Source of the DNA: Galeopsis tetrahit
Taxonomy: Eukaryota; Streptophyta; Magnoliopsida; Lamiales; Lamiaceae
NCBI GenBank assembly: GCA_963675135.1
Contig: OY776126.1
Location: forward strand, 20,835,195-20,899,194
Direction of reading: 5' to 3'
DNA length: 64,000 nt
Both the position numbers and the translations under genes were made by a program. The notes under the pieces are model-generated. The model was not told where the DNA came from. It did no database searches and saw nothing but the letters and a program-made list of their open reading frames with translations. Below are positions 43,791 to 55,519 of the stretch, piece by piece (the stretch's first letter is position 1; each line of letters begins with the position of its first letter).

Positions 43791-46727
43791 CTATTCACAC
43801 GCCAGTTTGGTCCCGAAACTGCTCAGGCAGATCGCAAACGCCTGGAAAGCCGAGAGAGGCCGTCTATAGTCCATCGTAAAAGTATCGTCTCCTACTTTCC
43901 CAAACTGGAGCAGCACTGTATCTTCGTCCCCCTTTCCCCCAGGCTGGCTTTGATCCATTGTTGCAACCAGTTGAAAATTCTTGACCGATGCAACCGTCAC
44001 TCTACCGTGGAAATTCAAGCACCAGCATTCCAAGTGGTCGTGCCATCTCGGAGCTTTGTTTTTCAAAATCGTGCATCCCCCCATCTTCATTTGATTTTTA
44101 TCAAGATCTGAGACCGGGCACGTGAGTGAGCATATCATTCTGCGAGGACCTCTCGACTTCAACAGATTGAATTTGTACGCGACTTGTCCGATTTCAAAGT
44201 TACCGGACGGGACTTGGGGACTTATCTGCTTGTTCGCCACACGCCGCCCGGATTTACTGCTGGACGGTTTTGCTCCGCTGTGTGGTGGCTGGCTGTCGTA
44301 TAATGTGAAATTAGTACCAAGAAAATCTGACCTGCCGAAAGGAAACGAGTTATGTCATTATCATATCAAAGTTACCAAAAAAGCAGGAATCTATTATCAT
44401 AATTCCAAAAAAGAAGGGATTTTTTTTTTCAAGTATCAAATATGTTGTGAGTGAATCAAGTTTTGTTAAAATTGAGTCAAAATTGCCACCGAAACAACTT
44501 ACTATGCTTTTACGTCTTTTCTTGATATGCAGAGTACCTAAAGAACAGCTGGAAGTGTACTACAGTATCATATAAAATTTCAATTGGTTTATAGATTTAA
44601 CACTTTGAATAACAAGTGCTTCCTTCCAAACAGCAACACGCAAACATGAGCTTCGATTACTACTACATGGATTACCCAAAAATTATGTTTATTACACTCA
44701 GCATCCATCTGAGTAAAAGCACCTTCTACTAAAGATAAAGTATAATTACAGTTGCACTACGGCGGCTTTAGAATGCTCTGGTATTTGATTGCGTTAAATG
44801 CAGCACAAATCATATATTTTTAACATAAATCAGGATCAGGTGGCATGCCCAGAATTTACAAGATAGAAATCCTCACCTTAATTTTCCAACGTAGGCTTTA
44901 CTTCCTGGAGATAAATCATCAGCATCCAGAGAAATAATGTACTCCGTGCGTGCACCATTTCTGTATCTCCGTGCTGCTAGGAGAAACTTTCCTTTGTCCG
45001 TGAATGCTATAAAGACATAAAAAGGAGACGTCAACTTTAAAGTATCAAAGTCTTCACAAAGAAAAAAAATCAGGAAATAACTAGTCATAAAGATAAGGGT
45101 GAGATATATAATATAAAGACCACAATATACAGTATTTTATAACCATTTAAGCTGCAGAAACTTTAGCAATAAACTAGATGGAAATATCCAATTAAACATA
45201 AAATAAAAATGAAATTATTTTGCAGCATAATATAATCTCCAAGCCTATATTCAAGTAGATGTCAAATTAAATTTAATTAGCTTGTAGAATATAAAAAATT
45301 TCCATGTCTCAACTCTTGAGGCTTTTAAAGCCTGCACACTTACTATGCAAATTCATGAGGTCTAAGTGCTCTCATAAGCTTTTGGAATGACTATTTCGAG
45401 TTAGACATACAATAAAAACAAAATTAGCTTGTAGGAGATATTAAACCATGAGAACAACGGCCAACAAATGCTGAAGTGCCAAACAGTAAGTCAAAGCTAG
45501 TTTCAACTTTCAAGATTGACTAATAAAACAAGCATTTAAATGTTAGGTGCAGAAGACCGCTAACATAGACAGACCAGCTGATGGTTGACTTAGAAATCTC
45601 AGAGTTTCCCCTTCATCCCTGTATGACTAACTATCCAGATTTTTAAGAAACAGCTGACAAATTTCTCCAAACCCTCCCTCAGACCCCAACCCCATCACCC
45701 CCACCCACACAGAACTCTTAACCAGTATTAATCAATCTATGTTTATCTTCAAAACTTCAAAAGAGAGTCCACTTACATGGTGAGAGAGCCAGGTAGAGGT
45801 AAAATGTTGCATTCTTCTTGTCACGTTTTATAAGACACTGAAGTGGAAGATCACGAGGCCCTGGCTGCACAGTTCATGAAACTAAGATTCAGTTCACCAG
45901 AAAAAGGTATAATTGAAAAGATATTTCAAAAGTAACCACATCAACCCAACTCTTTTCAAATTATGATATGCAACTTCAACCAAAACTTTGCGTTTGCTGT
46001 AAAATATCGGGAAAAACTACAAACTAAGACCTTACACTATAGGTCGATACTAATCCATCTTACACATCCTCTATATTTTTTATGAAAATAAATGCAGCTA
46101 TACAATTAGTTAGGGCAATCATTTTTTCTTCATATAATGCGTTCATAATCTCGAGATCGGAGCCTTGTAAATTGTAATTAATTTTTTTCCCGTTGCAAAT
46201 TATAGCCCCAATTTTCTAACAATTACGAATAAATGACACCAGAAATTAAGAATTCTCAAAGCTCTCCCTGAAAATTTAAAAAGAAAAAAAAATCTACAAT
46301 ATACAACTGTAAATACCTTTTTAAGGGAAGAAGGAAAGGTGATTTTGCCAGGCTGATGAAGGGAAGCGTTGTCGACGGCCTCGATGGTGGCTTCCCTCCA
46401 CCGCTTGCAGACGCATCCGCATGCGACGACGTTTTGCCGCTGCGGCCATTTGTCTTCACTCGCTTCCACTCTCCGTATTATATCCCCCAGCAGCTCCGGC
46501 AGCATTCCCGCCCACGAAACCGACTCCGACGGACCCGATTCGCCCGCCAATACGACGCCGTCGTGCTGCTCGCTTCCATTATCGCAGTCATTTTCTTCTT
46601 CCCCCCGATTAACTCTATTACTGCTAACAGTTGCGATTTCTGGGGATTTGGAATCTTTGTAAGAATTCGAGAGTGTGAATGAACGGTGAATAATTCTTCG
46701 CGAAAGAAAAGATCGTCGAAGTGACAT
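43791..46727 (-). CDS. Tubby-like F-box protein, four exons
   Basis: Minus-strand exons 46317-46727, 45777-45864, 44877-45006 and 43791-44331 join in phase at GT..AG sites to give 389 residues. An F-box lies at about residues 71-115 (SWAGMLPELLGDIIRRVE, CGCVCKRWREAT), followed by a Tubby barrel from about 135 to the end, with LPLQCLIKRDKKNATFYLYL, FLLAARRYRNGARTEYIISL, and the C-terminal signature FQAFAICLSSFGTKLACE. Plant TLPs bind SKP1-like subunits through the F-box and phosphoinositides at the plasma membrane through the Tubby domain, and act in stress and ABA signalling. The N-terminus is Ser/Arg-rich, then acidic. The start is the first ATG, after a CT-rich leader in the sense direction. 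The particular TLP number is not assigned. Confidence 0.95.
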
Positions 46728-47345
46728 GTCGATTCCCCGGAGAGAGAGAAGAGGGTTTTTTTCTAGTTTCTAGAGAGAGAAGGGGAAGAACAATGGAGTG
46801 AGAATATTATGGTTGAATCGGTAGATAAATGCACCTGCCTGTCACGAAATAAGACAACAGACGAATGAAAAGGAAGAGATACTTCTTGAATCTTGGATCG
46901 GTACACGTGGACGGTTCCAAGTGGTCGTTGTTGTACGGTGAATTGTTAGTTGCTGTTTTGATTTAAGTTGGTTCGAGTTTGACCAGTTGACTTAGTAACG
47001 GCGTCGTTTAGGTATTGATAATTCAAACCACGTCTTCTCGACAAGAATGGAAAGAACGACTCACTAGTTAAGTTAGATTATACATTTACTATTCTACGTG
47101 AACATTATTTATTAGTAATATTAAAGAAATAAAGTAGGGTGTATAAAATTTTTTTAGTAATAAAGTAAATAATAAAATATTATGAATAAAAAAGTAGAGT
47201 AATAAAGTATGTAATTTGAGATGTTTGAAGGAGGTAGTTTAAAGTGAAGAAATATTATATTGTCAAATAAGGAAATTCAGAATTTAAATTGAGATATCCT
47301 TTTTTTACAAATGCATAATCTAACTTGAAACGAAGGGAGTACTAT
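46728..47345. other. Promoter side of the Tubby-like gene, with Stowaway-like end
   Basis: The first 100 bases, read on the minus strand, form a CT-rich leader (tctctctctcc). At about 47328-47340, gaaacgaagggagta looks like the right end of a Stowaway-type MITE; a matching left end was not found. No coding signal. Confidence 0.4.
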
Positions 47346-47359
47346 ATATATACAATCAA

Positions 47360-50330
47360 ACGGTACCAAATTTGGTGTGGTGTCGTCGGCCTCCCAAAAT
47401 AAATACATTTATCGACCCACTATTGCAGGGGTAAGCAAGAGTCGAATCTACAGGAAATAGTAAAACTTAATTGAAAATTTTGTGTACAAAAGCAATAAAA
47501 TGGAGAGATTTTGGTTGTTTGATTATAAACTACTACTTATAAAACAAGAAACATAACAGAAAATGATGAAAAAATAGGAATCGAATATTAAGAACGGTAT
47601 AGCCCTCGGATAGCTTCTTTTTGAATAATTTAACCAATTTAATTAACGAACCCGCTAATCTAAATTTAATCTCGAACTTATCCTACGACCAAACTAGCTC
47701 AAAATGTTTCTTATGTGTAATTAACTAGAAGGTACGACCCTAGTTAATCTATTCTCACAAATAGTTTCAAATATGTCGAGATTCAAATCGAGGAACACAT
47801 TAACGAACTAAAACAATAAGATAATCTAGACTATGAACACGAGACACTCTTTTCATACAACTTAAACGTTATTATCCCTAGGGTAAGGTGCTCTTAGTTG
47901 TTACAATATCCACAATAATATAACAATTACGAATTATATATCGTAAATTAGCTAGAATTGATAAACAAATACATTCGAATGATCAATGCTAATAAATCTA
48001 TTAATTAAAACACGTTTAGCATAAAATTAAATAACAACGAAATCGTGACATGAATTGAGATAAACCATCAGATGCTTAATTAAAAAGACATAAATCTATC
48101 AATGTTTCACATCTTTGGACTAGAAATAAAATTAGTGACTAAACATGACTAATAAAATAACACAAGAATGAGTATTATTTTCCTCTTCAAAACTCAGGGC
48201 CGCCACTTCCTAGCTCTCTCCCATTTTTCTCCACGCCCCTTTGTTCAAAACAAGACCAACAAGAATACTTTCATACGGCTTTAGCACTTGAATTTGCTTT
48301 TTGAGCTATAATTATGAATGATTTATCCCTCTTTTACAACTAAGATTTTTTATTAACAACCAAGAATGAAACCTTATCAATTAAGGTACATCAATAGCTC
48401 TTTAAAAATCCAATTTTGGTTTATTCAATTCAATCTCCATCAAAGTACAAATTTGAGTGGTGCTCGTCTCCTTTTTTTTTTTTTTTTTTTTGAGAGAGAT
48501 TTTATTCCGAAGTTGGAATTTTTTAACTTTCAAACAAGGTTCACAGCTCCTCTCTACTTTTCGGGTTTTAACTCTTCTCGTGTTATTAATTTTTCGTTTA
48601 AACACATTAGCCCCTCAAGTAGGTAGCTGTTTCAGCCCTCGTTATTTTTTTCATTTCAAATGTTTTTCAACTCAACTACTTTTTCTTTTCCTCCAACCAC
48701 AATGATATAGTTATTTTTCGACTTCGTCCACCAACTCAAAATTTTCCTTCGTAAGAGAACCAAACCAAATTTACCCAAAACACAAGAATCTCAGGACTAT
48801 TTCAGAATAGAAATAACCAAAAATTAAGGCGATTTCACCACTCAAACATGAATATCAAATCCAATCGCCAATTAGGACAAACTACCCAAGATCACAACAT
48901 ATTTAACAACAAGAAAAATCCAGCCACTAACTCATATGCAAATACTCACGTTGTCACGTTTCAAACCTTCAAGCATGCATAACATCAACATACACAAAGA
49001 ATAAGAGGAGCACCCGCACATGATATAAATCATCCCCTCACACTTAGATGTGTGATAATCCCTAGCACAAAAGCAGATACACAAACAAAGCATAATATCA
49101 TAGATAAACGAAAATAGAGTGAAACAGGGTTACCAAAGTCTAAGTATGATGGCGAGTGTTGAGCCGTCAACAATCGTAGAATTCCCGTGATGTGGTAGCC
49201 ATGAACCTTCCTCTCAAATTATCAAAGCCCAATAATCCAGCCCGTCCTAGAAAAATATAAGTATGAAGAGCAACAAAGAGTAGAACATTATTAATAAAAA
49301 AATAGAATAAAAACAAGATCAAGAACAAAAGGTAAAAGAAAATAAAATAAAAACATTGGGTTGCCTTCCAATCAATGCCTTTTCTAAACGTTGGCTTGAC
49401 GGCCAACTTCTCTTTCACGTAATAGGAGTAGAATAACTCTCTCTAGTTAGTGGCATTTTGCATTGAGAAACAATCTTCTCTTCGATCAAGATATTTTCAT
49501 TCCAAGGTAGCCATTGTTTGTCGGCGTAAATCTCATTCAGTAGTTTAACATATCTCGAAATTTACTTTGTTGGCTCAACTAATGGTATGTTGATCTCAAC
49601 CCTTCGAAAGACATCGACTAGTTGTTGCTCCTTGGCATCTTTCTCGACCTATTTGAGCCTGGAGGGAAAGGGAATTGATGCAAAAGATTTTACCTTACTT
49701 TTCTGTTCTGGTACACTGACAATGAGGGGGTCAGTGTCTGTCTTTGCATCCAGATTTTTCTCTATCGATTTTTCAGCCACAAGAAGCTCGTCTCGTGCTT
49801 CAATAGATCAATAGGCCCCTCGAGTCTCTCCTCTATATCGATTCGGTTAAACTCAACAACATCTTCCGCTAGATTTTCATTCCATTGTGTTTGCAATTAG
49901 CTTATGAGTTATGACACTCGTCATTTGGCTCAGTTGAACCTCCATACTCCTCTATCTATCAACCAAGTCCTTAAATCTCAATTGGACAATCTCTTGAAAA
50001 CTCAACATGCTCGACGTCATAGATTTTATCAAATCTTTTATAGAGGGTTTAGAGTTTTTCTCATACCTGAAATTATACATAGCAGAAAGGATATAGAGAA
50101 TAAACCTGCAAACAATTTATAGAATTTGAACAAGAAGACACTGAGAGGTCAGTGATAGTTCAACTCAGCAAAGCAGATTAACAATTAACAGCAGAGTAGT
50201 AAAATAGCAAATACAACCACGAGAATTTTTTTCATTTTTAGAAATTTCTGGATTTTTTTGACAAAAATTTCAATTAACTTTAGCACCATTCCCCGGGACA
50301 CCATTTTTTTCATTACAAAGATAAGTTGAA
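47360..50330 (-). mobile_element. Deleted Ty3/gypsy-type element (Athila/Tat-like), copy 1
   Basis: Read on the minus strand, 50310-50280 gives tgtcccggggaatggtgcta, resembling the conserved leader of Athila/Tat elements. Next come gag-protease linker remnants (49440-49880), then ggaaggcaaccca near 49356-49370, a motif usually found near the 3' end of such elements, then LTR-like sequence down to about 47360 (around 47430: gggtaagcaagagtcgaatc). Reverse transcriptase and integrase are missing, so gag joins the 3' region directly. Ends are approximate. A second copy of 48711-50416 lies at 62287-64000. Confidence 0.6.
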
Positions 50331-50416
50331 TTTGAGCTGAGTTTAGAGTACTTTAGTAGTACAAGTTAAAATTAATATTTTTTAGCAACTTACAATAATA
50401 TAACTCATAAATTGCA
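48711..50416. repeat. Long direct repeat, copy 1
   Basis: This 1.7-kb segment recurs at 62287-64000 in the same orientation with very high identity by eye. It shares the gag-like relic and leader. Copy 1 lacks about 35 bases present near 63852-63890. The left limit (ttatttttcg) is sharp. Confidence 0.9.
49440..49880 (-). pseudogene. gypsy gag-protease linker relic, copy 1
   Basis: The minus strand encodes, with interruptions, text of the type IPFPSRLK...VFRRVEINIPLVEPTKQI...Y.KLLNEIY, which matches the conserved linker between gag and protease in Athila/Tat-type polyproteins. Frame breaks and the absence of the downstream domains make it a relic. The open plus-strand frames in the same place are shadows. 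Confidence 0.6.
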
Positions 50417-50559
50417 ATGTTAAGATCCGAGATAAATTTTTGAGAATTGAGGTTCGATTAATTTCACTTACTTTTTAATGATTCAAAATATGTACGTGAT
50501 TTTAATACATATCAATTAATTTGTACCTTTTCATTAAAAAAACAAATCCTTTTTTTACG

Positions 50560-50734
50560 AAGTTGGATAGCTCAAGTGGTTAGAGCACCACTACCTAGCT
50601 TTAGATCCTGGGTTTGAGTCATGGGGAGGGGAAAAGGGATGGGTATTTACCTAAAATAGATATGTTTGTGGTATGATGAAATATTGTGGTGTTTTCATAA
50701 GTTGTTCATTAATATTTAAAAAATAAAAAAAATA
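50560..50734 (+). mobile_element. tRNA-derived SINE
   Basis: ggatagctcaagtggttaga is an A-box-like pol III promoter and gatcctgggtttgagtc, about 30 bases on, is B-box-like, matching the head of plant tRNA-derived SINEs. A non-tRNA body and an A-rich end (aaaaaataaaaaaaat, to about 50734) follow. It does not form a complete tRNA cloverleaf, so it is not a tRNA gene. Target duplication not found. Confidence 0.6.
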
Positions 50735-51327
50735 CTTCCTAAATTTGTTCATTATTATATATTTTTTTAAAATCTTATAAGTTGGGGGAGAATCAAACTC
50801 ACAAGTCACCTCTCGTGCCTTCTAGACAGTAGGTGAACTTTGATGTGAGCCAATACTACTTGTTGATTATTTTTTTGGAAAACAGCAAAATTTTTATTAT
50901 ATGCAATCAGAAATGCACAAAGGAACAGAACATGAAATGAAAAAGGAGAGCTACTTTACACAGTTACAGCAATATAGTGCCCATTAGCATGCACAAAGTC
51001 TAGCTTTGAGCCACCTGTAAGATGCAATTTTAATATTTTTCAAAAAATTATATGGATTTACTGAGAAAAAGCACATCGATAATTAAAAAATAAAGGGAGA
51101 AATTCAAGAAAGTAAGAAATACAAAGCAACCATATAATACTGTCTGATTTATTTTACAAAGGTCACAGCTACCCAATGATTTCTCTTTTGAACTACAAAC
51201 ATAATATCAACATACTTGAACAACACTCACACAACATATATAATACATGAGTAAAAGATAGTTTGTTCCCTTATCCAACAACTACACATTTTGTCATTGT
51301 GTTGATGTTGGAATAAAAGATGAAACA

Positions 51328-52143
51328 TCATTCAAAAGAGCATGAAGTGCTGCTCGACCCGCACTTCCTTTTCTTTCTCCACTCGTGTATAGAGAGGTGA
51401 AGGTTCTTAGTGGAAACAAGAAACTCAACACCTTGGCATGGTCTGAGGATTCCCATGAGATCTTTAAGTATGGTCACCCTCAGTCTGTCTGCATCCCTTA
51501 TTAGACCTGCCAATAACACGTTATGAGCATTTATAGTGCACTCCACATTCTCGTTCAACTCTCCCACCACTCGCAAACTCTTCATTGACAATTTTCCTAT
51601 ATCCTTCTGCCACCACACCTACAATATAACAGTTTTCAACAAATTAAGCTTTAGTACAACTATATGGATCAAATGAAAAAAAAATCAAGAGTTATACATA
51701 CTTGTAAAGTTGTCATCCTGGAGGATAGAATGTCCTCTTCTCTGAAAATCTTGCTATGGAAAGTTTCGATCATTTGGAGTTGTTGAGGAGATATTTGACA
51801 CAAGTTATCTTTCCCATCTATGGGAAAAAACTCAGCGAGATTTGCATCCATGCCCGACCACCAAACTGAGTAGATGTGTGTGATGTAGAGAAAATGTATG
51901 TATCCCCTAGCCACAAGTATGAATTCTCAAAGGCGCTCCACGATGCGAGAGATATAAAACACGACGCATCACACTCCACCATTTGAGCCCATTTCTCAAA
52001 GTAGTCTTCAAAGTGCTTGATGCACACAAGTTTCAGCTTCTCATTATCAGATGAATCTCACTAACAAGTTCATGCAAATCTTCGTGTTGTTGAGTTATCC
52101 ATTCGTTAAAGCACGATTGGAAGTGACTACAGTCCTATAGAGT
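51328..52143 (-). pseudogene. DOG1-domain gene copy, left arm
   Basis: Read on the minus strand, exon A (about 51702-52143) gives FQSCFNEWITQQHEDLHELV, ENSYLWLGD, QLQMIETFHSKIFREEDIL. An intron with gtatgt..tgtag follows, and exon B (51328-51618) gives DADRLRVTILKDLMGIL, LHLSIHEWRKKRK. This is the DOG1 domain of DELAY OF GERMINATION 1-like proteins and TGA factors, which controls seed dormancy in DOG1 itself. Lesions: a TAG three codons after the position of the ATG, and a one-base deletion near the HELVSE block that leads to a stop. The rest is open and the intron signals are intact, so loss of coding may be recent. Confidence 0.85.
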
Positions 52144-52144
52144 C

Positions 52145-52952
52145 ATGACAACCTATGACTGTAATCACTTTCAAATGTGGTTTGACGAATGGATAACCCA
52201 ACAACAAGAAGATCTGCATGAACTTGTTAGTGAGGATCAATCTGACAATGAGAAGTTGAAACTTGTTTTTGACAAGTGCATCAAGCACTTTGAAGACTAC
52301 TGTGAGAAACGAGCTCAAATGGTGGAGTGTGATGCGTCGTGTTTTATATCTCTCGTCTTGTGCAACGTCTTTGAGAATTCCTACTTGTGGATAAGGGATA
52401 CAAACCTTTTCTCTACATCACACACATCTACTCAATTTGGTGGTCGGACATGGATGAAAATCTCGCTGAGTTTTTTCCATCGAGGGGAAAGATAACTCGG
52501 GTCAAATATCTTCTCAGCGGCTCCAAATGATCGAAACTTTCCATAGCAAGACTCTCAGAGAAGATGATATTTTGTCCTCCTGACAACTTTACAAGTATGT
52601 ATGACTCTCTTGATTTCATTTCATTTGATCCACAATTGTACTAAAGCTTAATTTGTAGAAAACTGTTATGTTGTGGGTGTGGTGGTAGGAGGATATAGGA
52701 AAATTGTCAATGAAGAGTCTACGAGTGGTGGGAGAGTTAAACGAGGATGTGGAGCGCACTATAAATGCTCATAACGTGTCGTTGACGGGTCTAATAAGGG
52801 ATGCAGACAGGCTGAGGGTGACCATACTTAAAGATCTCAAGGGAATCCTCACACCATGCCAAGGCGTCGAGTTTTTTGTTTCCACCAAGAAACTTCACCT
52901 CTCTATACACGAATGGGGAAGGAAAAGGAAGTGCAAGTCGAGTAGCACTTAA
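52145..52952 (+). pseudogene. DOG1-domain gene copy, right arm
   Basis: The plus strand starts with ATG at 52145 and reads DCNHFQMWFDEWITQQQEDL, CIKHFEDYCEKRAQMVECDA and ENSYLWIRD. A one-base loss near 52475 shifts frame, and a short deletion lies near 52580. The intron acceptor TAG of the other copy is TGG here (A to G at 52675), and a TAG codon stands at 52686. The second exon then reads DADRLRVTILKDLKGILTPC and LHLSIHEWGRKRK to a stop at 52952, matching the DOG1 C-terminal half well. Because several lesions are unique to this copy, the two copies decayed separately after duplication. Confidence 0.85.
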
Positions 52953-53323
52953 GGCTCTTCTAAATGATGTTTAATCTCTTATTCCAACATCATCACAATG
53001 ACAAAATGTGTAGTTGGATAAGGGAACAAACTATTTTTTACTCCTATATTATATATAATGTGTGAGTATTTGTTCTAGTACGTTGGTATTATGTGTGTTG
53101 TGTAGTTCATGAGAGAATAATCACTGAGTAGCAATGGCCTTTGCAATAAAAAACCAGACTGTATGGTTGCTTTGTGATTATTTCGTTTTCTTATTTTCTT
53201 GAATTTTCCTTTCTTAAAAAAAATAAATTATCTATGTGCTTTTTTTTTTAGTGAAGTCATATAATTTTGTACGTCAATTATTATCGACAAGCATAATTAA
53301 TAAGAAGTATTGGCTCACATCAA

Positions 53324-53864
53324 TGTGTTGCTGGTCCCCTAGTAAAGAAAAAAAATAGAACAATTGAGAAGGTTGCGAAGAAATTCACTCAAAATTGAAT
53401 AAGTGATTGTCAATTTTCCTCAATCTAGTCAAGCCAAGAGGTAGAAAAATCAACAGACAAATTCACAAGTCATGCTCAAATTCAAAGTGTATCACTCATC
53501 ACTCAAAGTGTATATCAAGGAAATGTATGCTTTGTTCAATCAATGAATCAATAAGGACTTCACATTTGGTTGTTTAGACTCTTTGGTTAAGGTAAGAAAG
53601 ATTTGGATTAAGTGATCAATAAACAAGTGGATAGAGAAGTAAAGACGCCCGAAACATCTATAAATTCTCAAGAGGAATTGCAACTAAATTTCAAACTTCC
53701 ATAATTCATTTGTCCACTCTTTTAAGACACATTTTTCATTATCAACCACTGAACACTTTTAAACTTGAAACTTCACCAAATGTTTGTATACAAGAGAGTT
53801 TTCTTTTTCAATATATTTTTTCCCATCAACTCAATTTTTTTCATGTATAACTCACAATTTCATC

Positions 53865-53900
<36 letters not shown>

Positions 53901-54450
53901 CTTTCAAACCAAACTCATCCACCAAAATTTAAGCCCGATTCAACACAAAAGATGGACAAATAGGCTAAATTTATAAATTACCAAAGAAAATAGGTCAATA
54001 GACTCAAAGTGGCTAACTACGAAAAAATTTCATTTGGTATGAACAAGGTGGACATGTGACTATTCAAAACAAAGATAGCTTTATATCATTTTTAAAAAAT
54101 TTCACACAAATAGTAGCCTCAAACAAGGCAATTGGCAAGATCTAGAGCACACAAAAATGAATGACACTCACAAGTCACAAGAAGGAAATTAGACCAAAAT
54201 ATATAAAAGTCTAAAGGCTCTAAAGCTCACAAGCTTGTCTAATCATGAATTGAGGGCATTAAATCAAACAAAATATTTCACATAATTAAGTGAACAAGAA
54301 AGTATCATTTCATACCAACTAGCTCAATCAAGTTTAAAAAAACAACAATCACCATCAATTAAGACTCAAACACAAATAATCACGAGATATTTCAATCACA
54401 TCAAAATCATGAACAATGAGAAACAACGGTGCACTATAAATGAAAGCAAA
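53324..54450. other. AT-rich sequence with long (TA)n
   Basis: No gene recognised. A (TA)n run lies at about 53871-53897. The surrounding text is low in complexity with many caatcaa/aagtgtat words; it could be old LTR-retrotransposon sequence, but no motif supports this. Confidence 0.4.
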
Positions 54451-55468
54451 CACATGAACCCCACATGTCATTACTTGAGAGCAATTTTCCTTCAAATTCA
54501 TTAATTTAGTCATTTCTATTAATCAGAGCTTTCATCAGTATCTTTTATAGGAAACAACTTTTCTTCATGATGATTAATAATGGGATCTAACTTCTATGAA
54601 AATTGTCCATCAAGTAATCAATTAAGAATCAATCTACAATTTCAATTTAAGATATGATTTCATTTATTGAAGGTTTCTACTTGTGAAGAATTCTAGAATA
54701 ATTTTATGCTTAATTACATTGGTTTCTACTGCTACTAGTATCTCACTTCTATGAAAACTACCAATTAGTAATTAAATACTCCATAAGAATTAATTTACAA
54801 TTTACAATTCAGATATGTTCATGTTGCTTTCTCTTCTTGCTGATATTTGATATCATATTTTATGTCGGTTATATTTGGTAAGTTTTCATCACACCATTAT
54901 GTAACATTAAAATCCAAATGCCATTACTTGAGACCAATTTTCCTTCAAATTCATTAATTTGGTCTTTTCTATTAATTAAAGAGCTTTCATCGGTGTCTTA
55001 CACTAGTAGAAAACAATTCTTCTTCATGTTCATGATGATGATTAATAATGAGATCTAACTTATATGAAAACTATTCATCAGTCATTAATTAAGAATCAAT
55101 CTACAATCTACTATTTCAATATGATCAAAAGAATCAATTTAAAATTTACTATTTCAATAGGATCAAGTCTTACGCTGCTCTCTCTCAATAATTAATTAAG
55201 AATCAATTTACAATCTACCATTTCAATTTAAGATATAATTTCAATTATGTTTTATATAATATGTTTAAATAGTTTGAAGAGTAAAATTCACATTTTGTAG
55301 TAATATTATTTTTAAAAAAAATCATATTTTCTTTCATTTTTTCGTAATTTATAATTATTAAATGAAACATCAAAAAAATAATTATAGTGATGGTAAATAA
55401 TTCAGGGGCGGACCTATGTGTATGTGGAGGTGGCCATGGCCCCCATCAATTTTTTAATTTTTTTTTAC

Positions 55469-55519
<51 letters not shown>

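Larger units (their letters stand above)
50840..53323. repeat. 2.5-kb inverted duplication centred at about 52146
   Basis: The left arm (50840-52140) and right arm (52153-53323) are inverted copies separated by only about 12 bases. They contain both exons, the intron and downstream sequence of a DOG1-domain gene, so the duplication happened at DNA level. Similarity ends sharply at ttgatgtgagcc on the left and ggctcacatcaa on the right. The left arm has an extra insert of about 150 bases (about 50870-51035). By eye the arms share most bases but carry many substitutions and small indels. Confidence 0.95.

Noticed and set aside
48366..48705. Overlapping short frames on both strands
   Set aside because: They straddle a long T-run in LTR-like sequence and are not supported by any motif.
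49587..49814. 75-codon plus-strand frame repeated at 63163
   Set aside because: The minus strand at both places encodes the gypsy gag-protease linker; the plus frame is its shadow.
50560..50640. Possible tRNA gene
   Set aside because: A- and B-box-like motifs are present but no complete cloverleaf can be drawn, and an A-rich tail follows, so a SINE is preferred.
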